From JBBQYD01 sp942493075 (lineage in GTDB: Bacteria; Verrucomicrobiota; Verrucomicrobiia; Limisphaerales; UBA8199), in contig OW818681.1 of the NCBI GenBank assembly GCA_942493075.1, positions 4,774,001-4,838,000 of the forward strand: DNA of 64,000 nt. The letters are read 5' to 3'. The translations under genes were made by a program, and so were the position numbers. The notes beneath the pieces were generated by a model, which saw only the letters and a list, made by a program, of their open reading frames with translations, ran no database searches and was not told the origin of the DNA. This document shows, one piece after another, positions 16,455-23,900 of this stretch; within the stretch, counting starts at the first letter, position 1; every line of letters starts with the position of its first letter.

Positions 16455-17855
16455 TCAGAATTGAAAGTAGATGAATGCCGGGGCTTCTCGTTTCCAAAAG
16501 GTGGCTATTGCCAGCACCATAGCCGCTTGCATCATTGCGCGCAGCCACATTGGAGCATGATACGGTGCTTTCAGATCCCGGCAACGCCATTGCCACCACT
16601 GAATGGCCGCCAAAGGAGCGGCAATCACGGCCAGGCTCACCGCGTAAGAATCCCACCATCGCGGGAGCGACAGGTTGCCCAAAGCAGTGGTCAGATGCAT
16701 CGCAAGATCAACGCTGTTCGCACGAAAGAGTAACCAACCGTAGAGCACAAAGGACATGGTTGCGCCCCAGGCTATCCATGTGGGTAATCGCCAGCCTGCT
16801 GGACGGTGCTCATCCCACAAGCGCTGCACTATTAATCCAAGCCCATGCCATACCCCCCAGAAAACGAAAGTCAGAGCAGCTCCGTGCCACAGCCCACCCA
16901 ACAGCATCGTAATTCCCAGGTTCATATAAGTCCTCCCCTGCCCCTTGCGATTTCCACCCAAGGGCAAATACAGGTAGTCACGCAGCCATGTAGAAAGGCT
17001 GATGTGCCATCTGCGCCAAAACTCGCGCAAACTTGTCGATGAATACGGCAGGTTGAAATTGAGCATCAGCTTAAATCCAAGGATTTGGGCCACACCACAG
17101 GCTATATCTGTATAGCCGGAGAAATCACAATAAATCTGCAACCCGAAAGCGATGGTTCCAAGAACCACCATAGGTCCGGAGGTAATCTCCGGCTGATAAA
17201 CCATGTCCACCAGAGGAGCGAGGTTATCCGCCAGCACGACTTTCTTGAAAAGACCCCAAATGACCAACCACACGCCATAATTCACTCCTGCGGCTGTGAT
17301 GGTCAACGTGCGGCTAAACTGCGGAAGTAGATTCGTGGCCCGTTCAATCGGACCAGCAACCAACTGCGGAAAAAAGGAGACGTACGCCAGGAACTGTACC
17401 AGGTTACGACTAGCCGGGAGCTCGCGGCGATAGACGTCAATAACATAGCCCATTGACTGAAACGTATAAAAGGAAATGCCCACGGGCAGCACGATATCCC
17501 ACCCTGGCCAATGCACTGTGAATCCGCACGCCTGAAGGAGGACTTCGAAGCTCTCTCTGAAGAAGTTGAAGTATTTGAAAACCGATAGTACCCCAAGGTT
17601 CAAAACGATACTGCCCACAAGCAACGTTCGCCGCCGTGCCTCGATGGACGAGTTTCCGATGTACCAAGCCAGAGTAAAATCCAGGAGGCTCGTCAGCAGC
17701 AACAAGCCGGTGAATCGATAATCCCACCAGCTATAAAACACATAGCTAGCCACCACGATCAGAAGATTCCTTAAGAAAAGACTCTTCTGCGCAATGAAGT
17801 AGGCAAGAGCAAAGCCTGCAAAAAAGACCAGAAACTCGTTTGAATTAAAAAGCAT
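16455..17855 (-). CDS. MBOAT family (AlgI-type) O-acyltransferase
   Basis: A 466-residue polytopic membrane protein. Characteristic blocks are LPVGISFYTFQSMGYVIDVY, FFPQLVAGPIERA, YCDFSGYTDIACG, LREFWRRWHISLSTWLRDYL and GGLWHGAALTF with the catalytic His324. The family moves acetyl groups across the membrane onto exported polysaccharides such as alginate. The SGNH-like gene follows 5 bases downstream. The carbamoyltransferase group follows after a repeat-filled gap on the same strand, so one polymer may receive both acyl and carbamoyl groups (inference). Confidence 0.93.
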   Translation of the reverse strand: MLFNSNEFLVFFAGFALAYFIAQKSLFLRNLLIVVASYVFYSWWDYRFTGLLLLTSLLDFTLAWYIGNSSIEARRRTLLVGSIVLNLGVLSVFKYFNFFRESFEVLLQACGFTVHWPGWDIVLPVGISFYTFQSMGYVIDVYRRELPASRNLVQFLAYVSFFPQLVAGPIERATNLLPQFSRTLTITAAGVNYGVWLVIWGLFKKVVLADNLAPLVDMVYQPEITSGPMVVLGTIAFGLQIYCDFSGYTDIACGVAQILGFKLMLNFNLPYSSTSLREFWRRWHISLSTWLRDYLYLPLGGNRKGQGRTYMNLGITMLLGGLWHGAALTFVFWGVWHGLGLIVQRLWDEHRPAGWRLPTWIAWGATMSFVLYGWLLFRANSVDLAMHLTTALGNLSLPRWWDSYAVSLAVIAAPLAAIQWWQWRCRDLKAPYHAPMWLRAMMQAAMVLAIATFWKREAPAFIYFQF

Positions 17856-18464
17856 GGCTGACGACCAGAGCCTTTGTATCAGGCGGGAGGATAGACTTCA
17901 AACCTCAAATCGATTTGACCAATGAAAGAAGCAGGAGCAAGCTGAGGAAACAGAGAGGGTTCTTTTTTCTTGGCGTCTTCGCGTCTTGGCGTGAATACAT
18001 TCCTTCCGTTTCCTGAAATCTCACACGAAGGCACGAAGCCACGAAGCTTTTTGAACGCTGGCTTCAGACTGGTAGCGCGGCATCGCCGAGGCCGCAGATT
18101 CCCATAATCACATAGCTTGGATATTTCTCAAGAGGCGCTCTGCGGCGAGAGCGCGCTACCTCCGCCCCACCCGTCCACGGTCTTCTTGGCATCTTTGCGT
18201 CTTGGCGTGAGTACATTCCTGCCGTTTGGCCTTTACTTGTTTTCTTCGTGCCCTCGTGTCTTCGTGTGATTTACCTGCCGTTTCGGCTCAGACCTCTGTT
18301 CTCTCGGTTCCCCTCCTGTTCAATTCAGGATCAGGTGGCCGCACCGCCAGGTGCCTCCGCGGCTCCGCGACTCCGCGTGAGCTCCTCTTGGATTCTTCTC
18401 ATCGGCGGCCTCGGCGAGGCCCGCCCTACCTGCCCCTGCTCTTCGCGTCTTCGTGTGACACCTC
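17856..18464. repeat. Intergenic region with dispersed repeat modules
   Basis: I see no gene. GCGTCTT-rich modules are at about 17969-18003 and 18185-18219, and a long mosaic segment at about 18190-18435 recurs at about 30730-30957 and, in part, at 34320-34500. The segment includes CTTCGTGTGATTTACCTGCC, CCGCGGCTCCGCGACTCC-like tracts and GGCCTCGGCGAGGCCCGCCC. The repeat abuts the 3' end of the di-haem gene at 18465. Confidence 0.8.
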
Positions 18465-20099
18465 TCACAGCGAAAGGACATACGCGCAGAGATCATCGAT
18501 CTGTTGCGGCGTTAGGTTGGAGGTTGTTCCGTGCGCATCTTTCGGGTTGCGGGTAGTAATGACTTCTTTAATTGTTGTCGCTGAACCGTCATGCAGATAG
18601 GGACTCGTTCGCCAGAGTTCAATCAACGTAGGTGTATCAAACTCTAAACCCGCCTTTTCATGGGCGGCTTCGGTGCCCACAGCATACGCCTGCAGATCGG
18701 TAAATAATCCGGGCGGATGGCAATCAGCACAACCGGCTTGTTTGAATACTTTCTGCCCCCGTTTGGCTGCCTTGCTCAGACGCCCCTTTTCCAGGTACGG
18801 ACTGGGCTCTGGTTTCAGGGACTGAACATAGGCGTCCAACGCAGCAATCACATCTTCAGGCTGCTTGGTAAACAGGATGTGCTTGATACCCGCGCGAACG
18901 GCAGTCTCAGCCGAGTCACGCACACCAAGACTCATTGAAGGGGGCGTGCGATGAGCCAGCACCAGGCTTTTAGTGTTCTTAGGGTTGCCGATGCCGTCGT
19001 TCGGGAGATCCCAATTCAAGCCGTCCACCCGGCCGTTCGGATGACAACTGGCACAGCTTTGCCAGCCCTGAAAGCAGATGGTGGCATCGTAGAAGTACCG
19101 TTCGCCATTCCGCACCAACTCGTCGCCTGGGCTTTTGGCCCGAGCCGATTGCGGACCATGCGAGATGCTGCGCGCCTTGCCGGTGGCGATGTCGATTGCA
19201 GTTACAGTATCCGAGAAGTAATTCGTTGTATAAACGGTGCCGCCCGATACGTGAATTGTACGCGGCCCGAGGTCGGATTCCGGCAGTTTAATCCGGCGAC
19301 AGCCCGTGATCATGAACGGGAGGCGCTCTTCCATTCCTTCGTAGTTTGGCATCGGACGCAGCATGCTGCGGTTGCTGTGGCGTCCGGCGGCCTTGGCCTC
19401 CTGGAATGCAGCCACGAGCTTGGGAAAATCGATCAGAGCAACTTCGTGGATTCCGGAGAGAGCCACCGCCAACGTCTGGCCATCTTCAGACCATGCCAAC
19501 CCCCAGGGATTGGCTGCGCCTTTCCCCGGCGTATCCAGCAGCACACTGCCAAATACCGTGAGGGTGGCAGTATCGATCAGGGTCAATGCGTTGGCGTTTA
19601 GCCAGCCGAGCCGGACATCGGTGGAAGCCCGGTTAAAGCTGGCAACAATGTGAGTAACGGCGGCGAAACGGCCACCAGGAGAGAGTCGGATATCCTGCAA
19701 CCCGGTGCTGCCGTTCGGCAACTGAATCTCCTTGATCACCTTGCGCTCCTTGATGTCGATCACACTAACGACTGCTGTTACTACTTCCTGATCTGCCTTC
19801 CCAGCAGGCAGACGATTAGCCACCAAAACCTGCCGCCCATCCACAGTTGTCGTCAGCGCGACAGGCTCGCGGCTGACGGGTATTCGAGCGGCTTCCTTGC
19901 CTTTCCAATTCAGGCAAATGATGGCATTCTCGAATGAACTGTATTTGTAGAGAAACTCTTCATTTAGGCGGTACACGCTTGAACTCCTAATGATGGTCCC
20001 CGGGCGGGCATCCAACACCGTAGTCTCGGCTATCACGGACCTGACGCTCACCAGCGAGCAGGCAAACGCAATCAGAAGAACCATGCGAATCCAAGTCAT
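18465..20099 (-). CDS. Exported beta-propeller di-haem cytochrome c protein
   Basis: A 544-residue protein with a signal peptide (MTWIRMVLLIAFACSLVSV, then VIAE). Residues ~40-310 form a YVTN-type beta-propeller (VDGRQVLVANRLPAG, LQDIRLSPGGRFAAVTH, GLAWSEDGQTLAVAL). The C-terminal part resembles di-haem MauG/cytochrome c peroxidase proteins, with haem sites CASCH (349-353) and CADCH (457-461) and YLHDGSATTIKEV near the end. It is expected to be periplasmic and redox-active; the substrate cannot be named. Its promoter region and 5' half are duplicated at 31047-32057. Downstream is a dispersed repeat. Confidence 0.87.
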   Translation of the reverse strand: MTWIRMVLLIAFACSLVSVRSVIAETTVLDARPGTIIRSSSVYRLNEEFLYKYSSFENAIICLNWKGKEAARIPVSREPVALTTTVDGRQVLVANRLPAGKADQEVVTAVVSVIDIKERKVIKEIQLPNGSTGLQDIRLSPGGRFAAVTHIVASFNRASTDVRLGWLNANALTLIDTATLTVFGSVLLDTPGKGAANPWGLAWSEDGQTLAVALSGIHEVALIDFPKLVAAFQEAKAAGRHSNRSMLRPMPNYEGMEERLPFMITGCRRIKLPESDLGPRTIHVSGGTVYTTNYFSDTVTAIDIATGKARSISHGPQSARAKSPGDELVRNGERYFYDATICFQGWQSCASCHPNGRVDGLNWDLPNDGIGNPKNTKSLVLAHRTPPSMSLGVRDSAETAVRAGIKHILFTKQPEDVIAALDAYVQSLKPEPSPYLEKGRLSKAAKRGQKVFKQAGCADCHPPGLFTDLQAYAVGTEAAHEKAGLEFDTPTLIELWRTSPYLHDGSATTIKEVITTRNPKDAHGTTSNLTPQQIDDLCAYVLSL

Positions 20100-20448
20100 G
20101 ATGAATTTAGCAATTCAGTATCAATTAGCGCTTGGTTTCTCAGCACTGAGAATTGGGGCACGCCGAACAACCGAAGACTGCTAAGTGTCATTGTCAAAAA
20201 ACGGAGAGAGCAATGCAAGTAATGTCATCGCAAAGGCGGAACATCGATCCTTACGCATACCTCAAAGACGTTCTCACACGCTTGCCGCAGATGACCATTC
20301 GGCAGGTCCCAGAAATCATCCCAGGCGTCTGGGGAAAACTCACTCAGCAGCCTCTTCGAAAAGCATCATAGATGTCAGAGGCATACGGCCTATGATCTCT
20401 ATGACTCCCCAGACTCCTTCCTGCTGTCCAGCGGTGCTATAAATGACG
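19438..20448. repeat. Long direct repeat, copy A
   Basis: This matches 31047-32057 base for base with a constant offset of 11609 and no visible indels. It covers the 5' half of the di-haem gene, its upstream region and an IS66 remnant. Identity is nearly complete from about 19650 to 20448 and lower over the first ~200 bases. Confidence 0.95.
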
Positions 20449-20540
20449 CTTACGTATCAGACTCCAAATGCCCCGTGCCATCGCAGACGGACGTACGGCG
20501 TAAGCGTCGAGCCAAGACGTCAGTAAAAAGTGCGTACAAG
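20100..20540. other. Gap between di-haem gene and lipoprotein gene
   Basis: It holds the upstream region of the di-haem gene, the IS66 transposase remnant (20204-20371), an IS66-type end (20445-20453) and a second outward copy of the same 9-mer, GTAAGCGTC, at 20500-20508. No intact gene is present. Confidence 0.7.
20204..20453 (+). mobile_element. IS66-family remnant (transposase C-terminus and right end)
   Basis: The frame ending with TAG at 20369-20371 encodes QRRNIDPYAYLKDVLTRLP and then EIIPGVWGKL. This is the C-terminal element of IS66 transposases (usual pattern SCRRRGIDPxAYLxDVLTRLP, then TPAAWAK). About 80 bases later GACGCTTAC (20445-20453) is the complement of GTAAGCGTC, the usual start of IS66 terminal repeats. 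Everything upstream in the transposase is missing, so this is a dead fragment. Confidence 0.75.
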
Positions 20541-20918
20541 CTATTTAGCCAAACGAAGCGTGTGGAGTTCGTCCTGAGTCAAACTACGGATTTTCCACCC
20601 CTTCGGAATCACACCGCCAAAACTAGGCTCAACGTCCGGTGTGGGAATCTGCTGGCGTGAGATCGCGTCCCGGACTTCCGTAATACTCTTGAATAGCCCA
20701 CCACCTTCCGGCGGTTCGTGACCCAACCGTCCGTCTATTGCGACGTAACCGCTTTGTCCATGTCCGTTTTCTTCGACAAACCAGCACCGTAAGACTGTCG
20801 TGCCTTCATTCGCGATGATCCGTGGATGCGGTGAGTTCTGATTTCTCGAGGACTTCATCTTGCAGCTGGTAGTTACACAAACCAGCAGTATAATGCCGAG
20901 TATCCAATCTTTTCTCAT
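20541..20918 (-). CDS. Small lipoprotein coupled to the C39-RHS gene (candidate immunity protein)
   Basis: A 125-residue protein. The ATG at 20918 overlaps the stop of the RHS gene (ATGA), which indicates translational coupling. MRKDWILGIILLVCVTTSC is a lipoprotein signal with Cys19, so the protein is probably anchored in the periplasm. The mature part (RCWFVEENGHGQSGYVAIDG, then ITEVRDAI and SLTQDELHTL) is not a family I know. Position directly after a polymorphic-toxin-like gene suggests an immunity role against the papain-like tip (inference). An in-frame extension to 20969 lacks a signal and is rejected. Confidence 0.65.
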   Translation of the reverse strand: MRKDWILGIILLVCVTTSCKMKSSRNQNSPHPRIIANEGTTVLRCWFVEENGHGQSGYVAIDGRLGHEPPEGGGLFKSITEVRDAISRQQIPTPDVEPSFGGVIPKGWKIRSLTQDELHTLRLAK

Positions 20919-23900
20919 TGCTTTAGGCCATCTGTATCCCAGCCATCCGGAACGCAGGTTTCTCCGCATTTCTGGTAGGTAGATGGGATGTCATTAGGAC
21001 CACTGACTGGCTTAGGTTCCATCGTACCAGGCTTGTCTTTCCAGGTTCCATCCGGGCATTCCGTGCTGAAATGGGCATCTTGCACACCAAGGCCATATGC
21101 ATCTGGCGAATACTGGACTGTGATTTTGTGATAACCTGACGGACATCTTCCATCTGAGCCCGGCGATTGTCCCCCGGCCTCATTTATTCCGCTCATTAGA
21201 GCCTTGCATGCGTCTGCGGGACAAGGTGCCTTTATCGCGTTGTCCCAGCCAGGAGGTTTAGGCGAGTGAAGCTCCCCTGGTTTAGCCGGGTCTCCGCACG
21301 CAAATCTCCAACAGTTCCCTTGGGACGGCAGACCTGGTCCTTGATACGGCGGATACAACATTCCACCCCAATTCCCGCCGCATGGAGCCAGTCCCCACCG
21401 ATCAGAAAACCGAGTAGGACGGTTCATCACAAAGCTATATAAGTTTACCCCGCCGCGTTCTCCATATGGATCCCTATTCACCCACCGCTGCAGATTCGGC
21501 TCGTAGTAGCGGTAGAGGTAGTAAACCAGTCCTGACTGAGGGTGAAACTCCTTACTGGAGAAGCGATACAGATTGTCCTCGGCTAAAGGTCCCTGGCTCG
21601 AGGCGATGTTCCCGAACGGATCGTAAATGTAACGCCCCACGGCATGATTTTGGTCATCCACCATGCAGGTGATGTTTCCGTTTCCGTCGGCATGGTAAAA
21701 AGAAGTTGAAGGTTGAAGGTTGAAGGTTGAATGATCCGTGCGGGCGAGCAATCCGCCGATTCCCCCGGCACCCTGAAACGTGCCACTCAGGTCATTCCCT
21801 CGGGTGTAACTAACCACTTTCTGCAAGATCTCGCCGAATGGCTGCGGAACATAATGCCGCTCCTGGACGACCAGGTTCCCGTCATAGACGTAGCGCACCA
21901 GCAGGTTGGTTACCCAGGCATTCCCTGCCCACACAGATTCAATCCGCTCCCGGCGACGCATCTTGCCGTCATACCGGAACTCACTCTTCGTCACATTCGT
22001 GATCGTCACCCGGATCAACTGGTTCTCGTCATCGTAATCGAACGCGCGCCGCCCATCACTCAGCATGTTCCCGTTTAGGTCATACTTGAACCCTACATTC
22101 ACCGGCAGGTAAACCGTCACTGAATTCGTAGCTTTGCGTCCGAGAGCATCCTCGGCAATTGCCCTATATGTATTTGTGCCGTTAGCTGGAATGTCCGCGT
22201 AAGCTGACCAGGTACCATCGGCATACCTGGATCCCAGGAATGATCCCAGAATGATTGACGTGGCACCTGTGCTGACCGTTCCCGCAGCGTAGAAGCTCGC
22301 GTTCACGGTTGTGGAGCGGTTCACATTCGTAAGCTGGTTCAGGCTGTCCACAAGGAAGTTCTGCACAAACAGATTGTTTGTGCGGGTCCTCAGGTTGCCA
22401 GCGGCATCGTAACCATAACGGAACCGTTCGTGCATCCTGGAGTTACCTCCGGCCTCGCGCCCGATAGCATATATAAGCTGGCCAATTTTGTCATACGCGT
22501 TGGTTACATAATCCCCATTAAGCCGGGTATGGTTGGTCCGCTGACCAGCTTGGTTGTAGAAATAGGAATGCGAGTTTAACGCCACCCCGGCGGTATCGCG
22601 CAGGTACGATCGGGCAAGCCGTCCAACCGAGTCGAAACTGTTGGTGATCGCCGCACCTGTTGGGAGCGCCAATGAGCGCGTCAACCCCTGACGCCCGGCA
22701 ACGTAGTCATACTCAAATTCACCCGCAGGCGAGGTGATCTCTTCCAATCGGCGAGCCTGATCGTACCCATAGGTGGTTACCCATGGGGACGAGTTGGGCA
22801 CAGGCAGATTCATACCTGTCCTTAACCGGTTATAGTACGAATAAGTCACAGCATCATCAGCCCACGGGCCATCTTCAAGCGTTACCTGCCCAAGGCCGTT
22901 ATAAGCATACCGCGTGGTGCCCAATCCGTCCACCATGTTGGTAAGCCGGTTGACGGCATCATACCCCATGACGAGCGGAGAAATGGTTGGGTACACGATG
23001 TTGGTGAGGTTGCCGATGGCGTCGTACCGGTAGCGGGTGACGCCCTTGGCAGCACTAATTCGGTTCGTCAGGAGATCGTTGGGATCATAGGCATACAAAA
23101 ACAGGTTAGCGCCGAGATTATCCAATTTGTTGGTAACACGTCCAAAGCTGTCGTAGCGCCAGTAGGTGTTGTTGGTGTTGCCATCAATGAGCCGGGTCAG
23201 ATCCCCTGCATTATTGTATTCGAACCGAGTCACTTCGTTGTTCGCGTTGGTCTCGGCGGTTTTGCGACGCAGCGCGTCATAGGCGTAAAAGGTGACATTC
23301 GTCAGTTGATTCGTATATGTGATCAGGCCCCGAGGTGAGTACCTGAAGCCTTCCACACCTGTATCAGGGGCCACCTTTTTGACAGGCCTGTGAAGATCAT
23401 CGTAATAAGTGGTCACAGTGACTCCATTGGCATCCGTTGAAGATACGACCTGATCCTCGATATCAAACGTCAGGAACTTCACAGCACCAAACGCATTACT
23501 GGAAGCATAGAGCAACCCCTGATTGTTGTACCAGTTTGTGACGCTGTAACCTCCGGCCTCGACCACGTTGGTTACCTGGTTAAGCCCGTTGTAATAGTAG
23601 GTCGTGGCGTTGTTCCCACGATCTGTTTTTGTGGTCAGACGCCCCAAGCTGTCATAGAAATAGGATTCGTAGTAACCTTCTGCGTCACGCACAGACTCCA
23701 GAGTGCCACACGGGCAGTAACTATAAAGGGTGTAGAAGCCTAAAGCATTGGTGACTGCAGTGAGTCGTCGCCCTGCGTCGTAACCGTAAAACGTTGGGTA
23801 TCCCATCTTATCCACCGTAATCATCAGATCCAGATTCGTGGGGTTGTAGATATTGGTGACATACCCATCCGGGTAATCAATTCGACGGAGGCGTCCCAGA

